DNA of 60,000 bases from Symsagittifera roscoffensis (GCF_963678635.1 NC_087065.1:39683430-39743429), one strand, 5' to 3'. Shown: positions 28,501 through 39,900, numbered from the stretch's first letter. Numbers and translations are program-made. The notes: generated by a model not told the origin, from the letters alone.

Positions 28501-28953
28501 ATTTTGTTATGCAAAATTTGGCAAAAAAAATTTGACATCACGGTTGAATTCGAGTTGATTAGGTCCGCCAACTCTGCTTGTTCTGCTAGTACAAATCAGT
28601 GTGCATTTAAAAATAGAAGACGATTCGAATCTGACAACAACTTCTTCATCAGAGCTGTCCGTACTGCAAACGAACTTATAAAACTCAGTACCTTAAACTT
28701 TGAATCTACCCTACCCATTTTCTCAAGAGACCTTAAAATCGATGTGGTTCAAAAACGAATTTCTTTTAAGCTAATCAATTCGTGTACTTTCTTTATTAAA
28801 TATTTTGTTTAAATTGCCGATCATAATTTGCTAATATTTTGTTCTGTAATGTTGTAATCTTAGATCTATACGTTCCACCTAGAATCTATTGTACTGCCTT
28901 AACTGTGAATTCAAGTCTTTTCCTACTACTACTACTACTACTACTACTATTAC
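25522..28953 (+). mobile_element. Degenerate CR1-like LINE, copy 2 (head-to-tail with copy 1)
   Basis: Starts right after the (TAC)n of copy 1 and ends in its own (TAC)n at 28922-28953. ORF1 fragment near 25585-25983 (SARRLWKSQ); endonuclease near 26120-26745 (ILGDFNLPGINW, RLSDHIPVIFEI); RT traces near 27140-28143 (YFDIQKAFDSVPHHLLL, then FCDDLKLYS in the catalytic FADD position); thumb-like region to about 28810. Many stops and shifts show it is older than or as decayed as copy 1. The two copies differ strongly, so they belong to different lineages. Confidence 0.78.
28922..28953 (+). repeat. (TAC)n tail of CR1-like LINE copy 2
   Basis: Nine or so TAC units then an imperfect one, the same repeat type that ends copy 1. 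Confidence 0.85.
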
Positions 28954-29179
28954 TCTACACAACTAAAAGTCAAAGTATTTACATTTAAAAAGAATTTTAA
29001 AATCAAAATGATCAATATCAAAATTAATGAACATCTAAGAAAGTTACATAATAGTTCAAACGATTTTTTGGAATTTTTGTTTTGGAAAAATTTCGTTCTC
29101 GAACACATGTCCCAAATTATTCCCAATTTTTTCAATTTTTTGAAAACATTTCCAGGGTTAAATTTAAAAAAAAATAGTG

Positions 29180-29312
29180 CACAGCTGAAAAATTTTGCAC
29201 AACCGAATAATTGCTGAACAATTGTGCACAGCGGTACGTGCACAGCTGAACAATTGAACAAATGAACAGCTGAACAATTGTGCACAGCCGTACGTGCACA
29301 GCTGAAAAATTG
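29180..29312. repeat. Tandem palindrome-rich repeat (AGCTGAACAATTGTGCACAG)
   Basis: Four to five subunits start with GCTGAAnAATTG. Two longer ones contain GTGCACAGCGGTACGTGCAC or its near-copy with CCGTACG. CAGCTG, TGTGCACA, CAATTG and GTAC palindromes overlap, so the strand can fold back on itself. Flanking 28954-29180 shows nothing recognisable. Confidence 0.8.
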
Positions 29313-29411
29313 AACAATTAATATATTTAGTCATTCTGTGTTTTAGTTCAAAAAAATGCTACATGTCAGATTAATACTTTAATGTGAGCTCTCGGCTCCT
29401 GTACTCCTCGC

Positions 29412-30310
29412 CAGTGTTTACAAGTCGATTACCGAGTACTCGGGCCGAGTTCGAGTAATTGCTATTTGGAGTTCGAGTAATATTTTCCTAATTTCGAGTT
29501 TCCGAGCTCGAGAATTTCAAGATGACGAGTATTTTTTCGAGTATTAACGAGTTTTGAATGATATCCAAGTATTGCTTTTAGCTTTTAGCTCGTTTTAACA
29601 TTATTTTAAAATTCAAATATTATTTTTATTTTTTTAATAAAGAAAAACAGTGTTTGTATTATTAATTTTTTGCATCATTTATTTTTATGAAAAGAAATGT
29701 CAGATTCTTAAACAGACGAGGAAATCCAAGATCATTGCCGTCCGAAGATACCAAAAAAAGTGGAAAAAGAAGACTACACTCAAATCCGCAGTATACAGTG
29801 ACGTTTTGGTGGAGTATGTGAACGGACTTAAATCGCCATTAAATAAGCTTGTGAACGATCCGATTTTCAAAATGACATGGAACCTGCTTGGATAAAATGT
29901 AACTCGTGACAAGGTTAGCACCTTAATGAATACTGAAAACAATGCTCTTGTTGAACAAATTCGTGTAAATTTATCGAATAGACCAACTTCTAATTTGCCC
30001 TCATTCAGTTTTGACAAGTGGACTGCCTTAGGTAGCGCCAAGTACATTGGCGTTAATTTGTATGCAATGGAAGTTGAAGGCACGTCCTTATTCTCGTTAA
30101 AGGTACATCATTAATCCCCGTCAATACGGCATGTGGATATGAACGAATCCAGCGCCTTTTTGAAGAAAGAATCAGTATTCACCCAGAACGACTGTTCCCC
30201 TCCGGGCGATTGCGTAGGAATCACTTGCCGACACGTAATTCGCTTAGAACCTACGACCAAAGCGTGCTTCTACACAAAAAGAGTCTCTGTGTGTTATAAA
30301 TACTTTGTGT
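29412..30310 (+). mobile_element. Relic of a hAT DNA transposon
   Basis: The left end is proposed at CAGTGTTTACAAGTCG (29412), a hAT-like terminus, followed by about ten CGAG motifs in 140 bp (29435-29555), resembling subterminal transposase-binding repeats. Transposase remnants follow. A matching right inverted repeat was not found, so the right limit is only the end of the coding remnant. Confidence 0.5.
29650..30300 (+). pseudogene. Broken hAT transposase
   Basis: Fragments include a Lys-rich N-terminal piece to 29895 (ending in a stop), then LPSFSFDKWTALGSAKYIGV near 29995-30057, which resembles the hAT catalytic-core stretch around a DxW-type motif, and near 30175-30298 a C-terminal dimerisation-like segment (PERLFPSGRLRRN, RNSLRTYDQSVLLHK). 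The part between these two is far shorter than in a complete transposase, so an internal deletion has removed most of the core. Non-functional. Confidence 0.55.
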
Positions 30311-30465
30311 TGTGAGTTTCTTCAATTTCACTTTCATGTTGAAAGTGTTTTCATAGTGATCTCCGAAAAATTCAGCATAAACAATTACTCTAGGAGATGG
30401 TCTTTTCGAATTCAGCATAAAAAATTACTTCTGAGAGTCAAGCGAAGAGATAACGGATGAATTTT

Positions 30466-30985
30466 TGTAACAGCCGCCTATTTATAACACAAATGAGGTT
30501 AAGAAAAACAGGCCCTATAACCATTGGCTCTCGTGCTTTTTACCTCATTCAGTCGGAGCCAAATCGGTTCGTGTAACACATGAGACTACACATCGTGTTA
30601 CCGCCTCGAGGCCACTAGCAAAATACCCTCCACTCTAGAAATAAGAACGCTCCCATGGCTAGGTCTCTAAATACCTAAAAGACGCGAAAGCAGGGTTGGA
30701 AGTTTTAGTATACAGTTAGTTTTTATTAGACAGTGGACCTTTGATCCATTTCAGATGGATCCACCTAAAACTCGCTTTATTCCAACATAAACACAAAAGT
30801 AGAGTCATGAAAATTAAATTAAGTACTCACATAGTGACGCGACTCTAGAATTAGGTAAATGATAATAGTAAAGCAATTCTAGAAGTTTTCTGCAATGAGT
30901 AGTTTTAACTGAACAAGTTTAATCTTCTGAACCATTGTGCAGCTTCAGCTGTCCAACTTTCCGGTCGAGATTCTCTCTCTCCCAT
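30466..30985 (-). repeat. Truncated LTR of the giant-element family
   Basis: Starts TGTAACAGCCGCC and follows the giant LTR colinearly (GGCCCTATAACCATTGGCTC, TTTGATCCATTTCAGATGGA, GTCCAACTTTCC) as far as the equivalent of about 21275. It is then cut at 30986 by an L1/Tx1-like LINE fragment. Divergence is clearly greater than between the two main LTRs, so it is an older insertion. Confidence 0.85.
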
Positions 30986-32260
30986 ATTTTTGCTTCCTGA
31001 ATGCACAAAATGAGACTAAGGCAATTTTTTTAAAACTTGGCATTCTTTGATAAGTGAGTTTAATTTAGCTGGATTTCCTATGCTGAAAATGTTAACGGAA
31101 AAAAATATCTGGTTTTTCGCACATAGAAATTTCGCTAAAATTTTCCGTCCAACCAAGTCTTTTCCGGGCCATTTCTTCCGTGTTAAAACTGACCAAGAGG
31201 TTGGTGAAGTTTCACGCTCTCTTTTTGTAAGCATTCTTCCGTCAGAGGAACATTTTCATCTGTTATTTTCGATATTTAATTTGTCTTTTTTTCTTTTGCA
31301 GAGTAAGAATGAAAATCTACGACCTGATTGTTGAAAACTTCATCCTTTTGTTTTTTTTTTCGCTTGGAGTTGCTGCACTGTTTGTTTTAGATTCATTAAT
31401 CAAAACTCTAGATTATGATGTTTTGACATTCTTACCTTCTTCATTTTCGGTACCATTACAAAACTTATCGCTTGTTGTTTCGTCATAGTTTTTCTCGTCG
31501 CTGGCATTATTGGAGCTTGGTTTTTGTGGACACTGATTATATGGATTATTGGTTATTGGGTTTCCTATGTTGCACCAATCATTGTGATGACTTTTTCTCG
31601 GCATGCAGACATCTTGCATTTTTGACATTCATGTAAGGAAGGTATGTGAAACGAGATTTCTACACCTTCCCACATTTTGAAGCCATCCATCCTCGATTTG
31701 TAAGACCAGTCCGTCTGCTTTTTCTCTTGTTCTTCGTTTTGTATTTTAACTTCTAAAATTGCTCTTCCTGTGTAAACATACTGACCCTGTTCAGTTACGA
31801 TACAGGTCTCACGTTGGAATATGGGGCTATGAATTATGTCTTCTGGCAATTGGAGAATCAATTTCGCTTCAATATCGTTACATACATAAGGCAAAATCGA
31901 CAATTCGATTTTGGCTAGTTTAGGGTAAATGTTCTTGGGTCTATGAGACCTTGGAAAGCATCCCATGGGAAATACCGTCCTGTTAAGTAGATTGATTCCT
32001 TCGCTTTTGATGCTAGTTATGAACTGCTCTGCTTCGGGAGGAGCAATAATTGTCAGTGTATGAAGTTTGCGGTTATCTTTCGTCACTGTTATTGTTTTTG
32101 AGATTGTCATCTTCTGTTGCATTGTTGTGGGGAATTGTTTAAGTATATCAGAAGCACAACTTCGATATGCCTGCGCCAGATTTTCAGCTGACTTCACAAT
32201 TTCTCTCGAGAATGGGGGGATGATTTTGATTATTTGGATTTGTTTTGTTTCTGTTGTCGA
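30986..32260 (-). mobile_element. L1/Tx1-like LINE fragment, copy C (truncated at both ends)
   Basis: Colinear with 40050-41330 of intact copy B: the 3' two thirds of ORF1 (32197-31413, broken by a 1-nt deletion) and the first bases of ORF2. The right break is at the GTCGAT junction near 32260. Loss of both ends is not the usual 5' truncation of LINEs. It shares its ORF1 frameshift with copy A. Confidence 0.88.
31413..32197 (-). pseudogene. ORF1 remnant of LINE copy C
   Basis: Nearly identical to copy B ORF1 through YVYTGRAILEVKIQNEE, then a single-base deletion near the zinc-knuckle region (GACTTTTTC here, GACCTTTTTC in copy B) shifts the frame. The 3' part continues in a second frame (HHNDWCNIGN to 31413). 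Confidence 0.85.
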
Positions 32261-32470
32261 TGGCCATCCACAACATCATGTATTCCAGTCAAAATCCTTG
32301 GAATTTTCTAGATATGGAAGTGATAATGATAAAAGAAGGTGACAAGTGTTTAAGTCCTTTTCAATTAAAATCGATACGGGTTACGTTTCTTCAATAAGAA
32401 CACGCAACTCGACACGAGATAATATAATATACAAGTGTTACAAGTAAAAAATTTCGTCGAAAGTTATTTT
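32261..32470. other. No recognised content
   Basis: AT-rich sequence between LINE copy C and the RPDG-type RT element; nothing identified. Confidence 0.5.
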
Positions 32471-32670
32471 GTCATTTATTGTTCCGAGTACGCAAGAGGC
32501 GTTCGCAATCTGTATTGCCAGGGAGATTCTCTGTTTTAAAAAGCTGCCTGCTCTGGGTTCCTCAGTGCATATGCTTAGGTTCTTACAAAGCTTGCTCAAA
32601 AAAACTTCTGTACTGGGGCCGGCCGCGCCCTGAATTTCAAAAGCTAGCGGTTGAAAAAGCTATCCATCAT

Positions 32671-32958
32671 TTACAAGATTTTTATACTTGTCAATTTTTT
32701 GCTCTTCCGCTTCAGCGGCAGCCGTACTAGGGTTACGAACAGACCGGCATTAATCCTACAAGGAGCTAAGGAGTCTACTACCGTTACATCCCACAAGAGC
32801 TGCTTACCATCAGCCCATGGAACGAGCGTCAAACCGTCTGGTCGCTTCTGATCGGTCCTGTAGAGGTGTCGTGGTTCTAAAACAGACGGAATGTGAGTAG
32901 ATGATAGACTCCAAATCGCCGTAGATGATATTTTGCCATCTCCAATTCTTTTCGGCAA
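32671..32958 (-). pseudogene. RPDG...WDVT nuclease-like C-terminal domain (shifted frame)
   Basis: Contains [18 protein letters not shown] and [14 protein letters not shown]. The Asp residues and the WDVT strand fit a PD-(D/E)xK-type core as seen in many RT-linked proteins; nuclease activity is an inference. It overlaps the RT frame by 82 nt in a different frame. Confidence 0.65.
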
Positions 32959-34313
32959 AGTTCGCCGATTGGAGATTCTAAAATGAGGAGTTCTTCTTTT
33001 GTTTTTATTTTAATTTTGGAGCATATTTTTCGAAATTGTGCTAAAATTGAATTATACTGTGTACTAGTAGTCGTTCCCAAAAAACAAAGTTCACACTTCT
33101 CAGTGTTTAAGCTCAGGCCGTAAATTTGTTCCAATTTCAGAATGTTTTTAAGGTCCCGGAGTACTACCTTATAGTCGTCGGCTAAATTCCCATCATCTAA
33201 ATACCAGATGTTAATTTTCGACTCCAACTGTTTGACCAGTGTATGAATTGTTTCCGCAAAAAGGGGTGGAGCTTCAGGATCACCTTGCTGAGTTCCGTCT
33301 TCTGACATTATGACAGAGCTTCCGTAAAAAACGTATTTAGGTTTACCATACGCGCAATGGGTGTAATTATACAATTCGGGGCGATTTGAATAAACATGAT
33401 TCAGCATTGTTTCTCTGTTTAAAGAGTTAAAGGCATTCTTAAAATCTAGTTTTAAAATAACAGTGCATTTTGGATTGTCGTCGCGTTCAATTAGGTTTCG
33501 AAACGAGTGCGCAGCTATTTCTGCTCCTCGTTTGGTACCGCATCCTACCTGTACGTTTCCGAAAAATTTTTGTCGCTCGGAGAGGGCCTTGCTTCCAGCG
33601 CATTTAGACGCGATACGTCTCAGCGTGTTGCCTATGGCAATCGGTCTCAACCCTCCGTAGATCTTTATGAGGGCGATAAGCTTTGCGCCAAAAAAGAAAG
33701 GTCTTAGTGGTTCGGGTATTTTGCCATCTCCAATGAGGTTTATCAGCTTAGTAAGCGATTTCAGAAAATTAAGTCCTGCACTGCCATTCGACTTACTAAC
33801 AAGATTTTTAAAAATTTGAGGAACCACTTTATCAGGACCTGCTGCTGATCCGTTTGGAAAGGACATTATCGCTTTGTATAGGTCAAAATCGGTTACGAAA
33901 AAACTATCCAACTTTTCTGGATTTGGAGCTGCAAATTTGGCTCGCTGCGGGTGCTTAGACAACAATTTTTGATAGTTATCAGTTGAAAAAGGAGCTATTT
34001 TGTCATCCGAAGCAGCAAGCCTTATTCCTCCCTTTACAATTCCTTCATCGAGCTTACTACTTATTAACTTTATTCTCTGCTCGAGGTCACTCAGAGGCGG
34101 GCTTGAAACTTGGGGATGGGGTTTTGGAAGTGACACGTCATTTGCTCGAATTTTTTTATTTATCAAAGAGCTCATGCTTGTGGTCTGTTTGCGTACACTT
34201 CTTTTCGGTTGCTCCAAAAAAAACAAGAACGACGTTAAAAAAATTAGCCATTTTGTAACATCTTCTACATTGTAGACGATGTCATTTATTTTGTCCGACA
34301 GACTTTCCGCCAA
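32877..34313 (-). pseudogene. Reverse transcriptase of the RPDG-type retroelement (478-aa open frame)
   Basis: RT blocks are intact: GSAAGPDKVVPQIFKNL near residues 155-171, GLRPIAIGNTLRRIASK near 220-236, LKLDFKNAFNSLNRETML near 289-306, EDGTQQGDPEAPPLF near 345-359 and the catalytic WYLDDG near 378-383. The listed start is not an ATG. The frame ends where homologous proteins would continue into the RPDG...WDVT domain, which sits in another frame directly downstream. The long open frame means decay is recent or the break is a single indel. Confidence 0.75.
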
Positions 34314-34384
34314 GGGAACACGCGAGTCTTTTGGTACTCTCTTGAGTACTCGGACATTTGAGATGGCTGTATTAACATAATTGT

Positions 34385-34600
34385 CTAGACTAAATCATTA
34401 CCTACTGTTGCTTTATTAACAGATTTTACATCAATGCATAAAGGACACTGAAACCATTGGGTTTTCTTAGAGTCGCTAAGAGAAATATTTACACAACTGA
34501 TATGATACCAACTAGAACAAAAATCACATCTAATCCAATTTATCAGTCCTGAAGGTTTTAAGCAATCTTTGCTTGTACATTCTTTGTTGTTTTTCCTCAT
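34385..34600 (-). pseudogene. PHD-finger ORF of the RPDG-type retroelement (71 aa)
   Basis: The C4HC3 ligands are visible: CTSKDC, RCDFC, WYHISC and FQCPLC, in PHD spacing and order. It begins at an ATG (34600) and ends before the RT frame, from which stops separate it. It may bind histone tails or nucleic acid in the intact element. Probably part of a longer ORF in the ancestor. Confidence 0.7.
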
Positions 34601-34700
34601 CTTGAAGCAGCATAGAGGTAAAAAAAAAAAGGATTTTGACTGGACTTTAGGGGACTGAACTAACCCATGATAAGCGGTTAGTGGGAATTTTACAAATCAG

Positions 34701-35565
34701 TGTAACATTCGCCCAAATACTACACAGCGACGGAGCTTAGAAAAAGTACCTATTAACGACTGGCAGACGTCAGTTACCTTAATCCTACTCGTTTTTCACC
34801 GTCTCGACCTTGCCAGTTGATTTTCTGGTCTTTTTAGGGCTAAGTAAAAAGTTACTATTTTTAGGCCATCAGTCAAACGACTTTTGATCAGCTTTCGTTT
34901 ACATGCGAACACAACCACATAGCTGAGTCTCGGATCCTCAGACTACGTGATTGCCATTAAAAACACGGCTCGAACAACCTATTTTAATATGTTTTTGTGT
35001 GACAGTTCTATATTAAATCCTTTCCTCTTTCTAGCTACTCATATTCTAAAATATCAAATTATACCGGTGTTCATTCAGAGTTCTACGACATCCAAGTAGC
35101 TACAAAGTCAGTTTTATATAGTCCCTTCACATACAACAGTCTCTGGGGGACCAAGCCTCCGCTCCCGCAATCTTCCCGAGATAACGCTGTTATCTCTCCC
35201 AATTTGTGGCACGGGAGGGTTCCGTGGAATATTCCTTCCCCACTGAAGCTTCCTTCTCCACTAATATCCACTGCTAAGAGTCTTATCGTGTGTTGTTGCC
35301 ACGATAAGAGGCTTCGTACTTCTCGTCTCTTGTGCGACCATTTTCCACAATATTTGTCGTTGTTCTGTTTTTTTGTCCCTTTCAGTCAAAATGGCCGTCT
35401 TTTTCTATTTCTCAGAAATATTCACTCTTCAATCGAAATTTTAAAAATAAAAATTCTAGAATATTCCTACCCGCCTTCGCAATACTTTTTCGTTACTAAG
35501 GCCTTTATTCGTTTTTTTCTGTCCCGCCGGAAGGTCGCGCTGTGCCAATCTGGCTGAATGGCACA
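34701..35565. repeat. Probable solo LTR of a related giant-element family
   Basis: Begins TGTAACATTCGCC and ends GAATGGCACA, matching both ends of the giant LTR. Internally GCCATTAAAAACACGGCTCG and TTTTTGTGTGACAGT align with the LTR segment at 20950-21000. Length 865 bp versus 896 bp. No internal region flanks it and no clear target duplication is visible (TCAG left, CAGC right). Confidence 0.65.
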
Positions 35566-35835
35566 CAGCAAATAAAAAAAAGACAACTAAATTAATTTAA
35601 ATTTTAAAATCGAATTAGAAAAATCAAAAACAAGGAACAATCTCACCCGAGCTCAGTAGGTCCAGCGGCGCACCACCAGACTCCTCAAGCCAGTTCCAGT
35701 TTCCCACCTTCCCACAGAAAGCCACTTGACAGACCTGTCTCTAAAATCCCTCAGAGGGCGCTCCACATACAGGCACAAACATCAAACATAACAAATCTAT
35801 TTAATAAGTTTATCACAACAATTAGGCTAATGTAC
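35566..35835. other. No recognised content
   Basis: Starts A-rich (AATAAAAAAAAGAC) and then has a GC-richer stretch (35640-35770); no ORF or known repeat identified. Confidence 0.4.
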
Positions 35836-36766
35836 TGATTATTTGGATTATTGGTTACTTGGTTTCCTATGTTGCACCAATCATCGTGATGACTTTTTCT
35901 CGGCATGCAGACATCTTGCATTTTTGACATTCATGTAAGGAAGGTATGTGAAACGAGATTTCTACACCTTCCCACATTTTGAAGCCATCCATCCTCGATT
36001 TGTAAGACCAGTCCGTCTGCTTTTTCTCTTGTTCTTCGTTTTGTATTTTAACTTCTAAAATTGCTCTTCCTGTGTAAACATACTGACCCTGTTCAGTTAC
36101 GATACAGGTCTCACGTTGGAATATGGGGCTATGAATTATGTCTTCTGGCAATTGGAGAATCAATTTCGCTTCAATATCGTTACATACATAAGGCAAAATC
36201 GACAATTCGATTTTGGCTAGTTTAGGGTAAATGTTCTTGGGTCTATGAGACCTTGGAAATCATCCCATGGGAAATACCGTCCTGTTAAGTAGAATGCTTT
36301 CTTCGCTTTTGATGCTAGTTATGAATTGCTCTGCTTCGGGGGGAGCAATAACTGTCAGTGTATGTAGTTTGGGGTCATCTTTCGTCACAGTTATTGTTTT
36401 TGAGATTGTCATCTTCTGTTGCATTGTTGTGGGGAATTGTTTAAGTATATCGGTAGCACAACTTCGATATGCCTGCGCCAGATTTTCAGCTGACTTTACA
36501 ATTTCTCTCGAGAATGGGGGGATGATGTTGATTATTTGGATTTGTTCTGTTTCTGTTGTCGATTTGTTTGCTGTTAGCGCATTTCTGAATTTTGTCTCCG
36601 TTTCAATCAGCACTTCATGAGTAATTGGTAGCTGAAATGCCGTCAGTTGTTGTTGACTCATGACTTGGTTTTACTCAATGGGGGGCAAAAAAGCCTTCAC
36701 CCGGAGATATACTTTAAAAAAAATTAGATTTTTCTCTTTTAAAATGTAGAAATCAGAAGGCAAAAA
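35836..36766 (-). mobile_element. L1/Tx1-like LINE copy A (5' complete, 3' truncated)
   Basis: Contains the same 105-bp 5' leader as copy B (beginning TTTTTGCCTT on the minus strand) and most of ORF1. ORF1 is interrupted by a nonsense change (Cys codon TGC to TGA near 36260) and by the 1-nt deletion shared with copy C. The 3' loss is unusual for a LINE and must come from a later deletion or insertion. Its 5' end touches the poly(A) of copy B. Confidence 0.88.
35867..36661 (-). pseudogene. ORF1 remnant of LINE copy A
   Basis: Starts at the same ATG context as copy B (MSQQQLT). Open to a TGA near 36260, resumes in frame (36205 downstream), then ends early after the shared single-base deletion that destroys the zinc-knuckle frame. 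Confidence 0.85.
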
Positions 36767-36769
36767 ATC

Positions 36770-36793
36770 TTTTTTTTTTTTTTTTTTTTTTTT
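36770..36793 (-). other. Poly(A) tail of LINE copy B
   Basis: An uninterrupted run of 24 T on the plus strand, directly after the 3' UTR and directly before copy A. Confidence 0.9.
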
Positions 36794-36941
36794 CAAATTG
36801 TAAATTAAATTTGTTTTGTTAAGAGTTTCATAATCAATATGTACAACAAATAACATCATATTTGTTCAATTGACATTACTTTTACCGGATACCGGGTATC
36901 CTGGTTTGTTGCTGAAGTCTTACATTTCCTTATAGTTTATA

Positions 36942-39900
36942 TCAGAAGGAGCAGTTTGTATTTCTCATCTTCCATACTTCCCATGACACAAATGTTTGCA
37001 AGTTGATTTTCCATGACGTCGATGATTTTGAATATGCACCACGAATAACCGAAACAACATACTTAAGTCTTGCAATGTTGGTTGATACAAAAACGTCACG
37101 CCAATTGTTAATCTGTAATATGTTTCTTGAAGGTTGTAGCGAGGGACAACTGAAAATTAGGTGTTCGAATGTTTCGCATTCTAAATTACAATAAAAACAT
37201 TCGGGGGCATTCTCGAGAAATAAAAACCACCGCTTTTCTCGATCTTTAAAAACAGCGTATGCAAATTTATAAAGAAAGTTTTTTTCCCATACATCAAGCA
37301 TTGAATTTTTCCAAACTTTGCCTGTAAATTTAATCAATTCTTCTTCTGAACAGAGGTAACGGTTTGCTGCAAAACCCAAGCGGAAAATCGCAGCTCGATG
37401 AAAACTACAGTTTTGTAAGCAGAAATAATAAACATCTCGCGATTTTGTCTGTATTGTTATAATTAAACGGCTATTGGTACTGTTTGAAAATATTGCAAAA
37501 TCACTTGAACTTTTTTCAATAGAGATATTCGTATTTCTCAACAAATTTTCGATTTTTTTCGGTAAAATTGAATCTGTTGGTAATAAACTATTTTGATCTG
37601 ACATATCAGAAGCAAAGAAATCGATAATTTTCATACTAAAAAGTTTAAGTTGTAGGCATGGTAAGCCTATCCCACCATCTAAGATGGGGTGATATAAAAC
37701 TTCTTTTCTTATGTCGAGTCTGCTTGTTTTTTTCAATTCTGCATTTAATAATTCTTGGCATTTACTAACAGTATCCAAGTTAACTGTAGTATGACGAGCC
37801 AAATGAAAAAACTTAGGGAGAACATAAACTGACAGTGTTAATGATTTGGCCCTCAAAGATTTACTAAGTGAAATTAACCCGCGATGTTTTTGAATTTGTG
37901 AACTCAACAATAGTTCAATATTTTCAATTTTTTGGGAAGTGTAAAACAAGACACCAAGTAATTTTGTTTCCTTGACTGTTTTATAGGGTGATAAATCAGG
38001 TATGGAAAGCACTTCGCTTTTACTTATGTTAATCATCATTTGAGTTTGTTTGCAAAATGTATCGATTAAGCGAAACAACCTGTCAATACATCGGATTTTG
38101 ATAAGGCAAGTTATGTCGTCTGCATATGAAACTAGTTTGGGGCACAATATCCCGAAACCTTCAATTGCTTCTGTAGATTCAATTGCTTGAAGAAGGGGTT
38201 CGATAAAAACTATGAATAAAAAAGCGGAAAGAGGGCAACCTTGTCTCACACCGCGATAAATTTTGAAGCTGGCTGATAAAAAGCCATTTATCTCAATTAC
38301 TGCTTTTGAGTCTAAATACAAAGTTTCAATAGCTCTAACTGAAAGCTCATCAAGGTTTAACCCTTTCAAAATTTTGATGAGAAGTGATCTGTCAACTCTG
38401 TCAAATGCTTTAGAAAAGTCTAATTTTACAGCACATGAACCTCGGGTAGCCAATCGTTCTGGAGTAATCGCTTTTTTCAATTTTCGTATTGCTGTGTGCA
38501 TTTGTCTTCCAGGCAAATACGCGTGCTGATGGTTTTTTACAACTTTGCAAAGGTCATTTTTAATTCGATTACAGACTACATGGGCAAAGATTTTCGCATC
38601 AGTATTCATAAGGCTGATGGGGCGAAAATCTTGTACTGCTATGGCATTTTCAGATTTCGGGATCAGTTTGATTATTGCTAAATAAAAGCTGTTTGGAAGT
38701 TTTCCACCATGAAAAAAATGATTAAAAACTTTAGCTAAAATCGAACAAAACTCATCCGTGAAAGTCTTGTATAGCTTAGAAGTAAGGCCGTCTGGTCCAG
38801 GCGAACTTTTCAAATTCAGTTTGTTTATAGCCAAGTGAATTTCATCTTCTGTAAAGTAATTATAGCCATCATTCTCATTTTTTTCGAGTTTATTTTTTGA
38901 TAAAAATGTCTTTAGTAGTTGATCGGAGTCTGTTGTAGAACTATTTGAAAAAATATTTGAAAAATACTTTCGAAATTGATTAAGAATATCTTCATCCGTA
39001 TGATAAACGTTCTGATCCACTTGAATTCTCTTGATTGAATTAATTGTGTTCTTTGATGTCCATTGACTACAAAATTTGGGAACACCCTCGAATGTATAGC
39101 TGAGTGTTTTCTGAATTTTTCGATAATCTGAAAAATCTTTTTCCTTGGAAACTTTTTGAAGATGTTCCAGCACCAAATGATATTTTTCAATCAAATTAGG
39201 GTTCGGACCTTTTCCGCTGTGAATGCAATCTCTGAGAACATTTTCGTGATACTTCAATAAATTAAGTTCTTTCTGATCTACACGCTTTTTGTTCTCTTGA
39301 ATAAACTTCAGAAGGTCACGAAAATTGTGCTTAAAGTTTTCGTAACTACTTGGTGATTCATTTTCGTAAAAATTTTTTAGGTCTTCACGAATTAAGCTGG
39401 CGTTGTTGTTTAAAATTTCTTCATTTAATTTCCAGTAACTAGGGCCGCGCTGATACAAGTTAGATGGCTTAACAAAAACGTGTAAGAGCAAATGATCAGA
39501 TATTGATATTTGAATGCTTTGCATAGAATCATACTCTGTTTCGAATTTTATGAAGACATAATCTATGCGTGCAAAAGTTTTATGTTGTTTGTCATAATGT
39601 GTATAATCACAAAAATCATTCTTGAGTGCAAAATCAACAAAACCAAAACAGTCAAGAATTTGTTCTTTGAGTTGGGTAAATCGTTTGATACGTGCATCAT
39701 TTAACTTAAGTATTGAAGAACTGTTAATATTATCATAACTCAGCGCATTAAAGTCACCCATCATGATAATTTTCGATTTGTTAGGTAAAAATCTGATGCT
39801 TAATTTCAGGGAATTCAAAGTTGCTCGGAATGAAATTGGGTTCGCATAAACGTTGATAACAAACCAATCAAGTTTTACAAACTTTAACAATTGAAAACCT

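Larger units (their letters stand above)
32471..34650 (-). mobile_element. Degenerate retroelement with PHD finger, WYLDD reverse transcriptase and RPDG...WDVT nuclease-like domain
   Basis: Three coding remnants lie in order on the minus strand: PHD finger (34600-34385), RT (34313-32877) and a domain with [11 protein letters not shown] and [13 protein letters not shown] (32958-32671), the last shifted in frame. RT proteins with QQGDP, YLDDG and RPDG/WDVT blocks are widespread in invertebrate genomes. The PD...D-x-T layout suggests a restriction-enzyme-like nuclease. Limits of the element are approximate. Confidence 0.7.
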
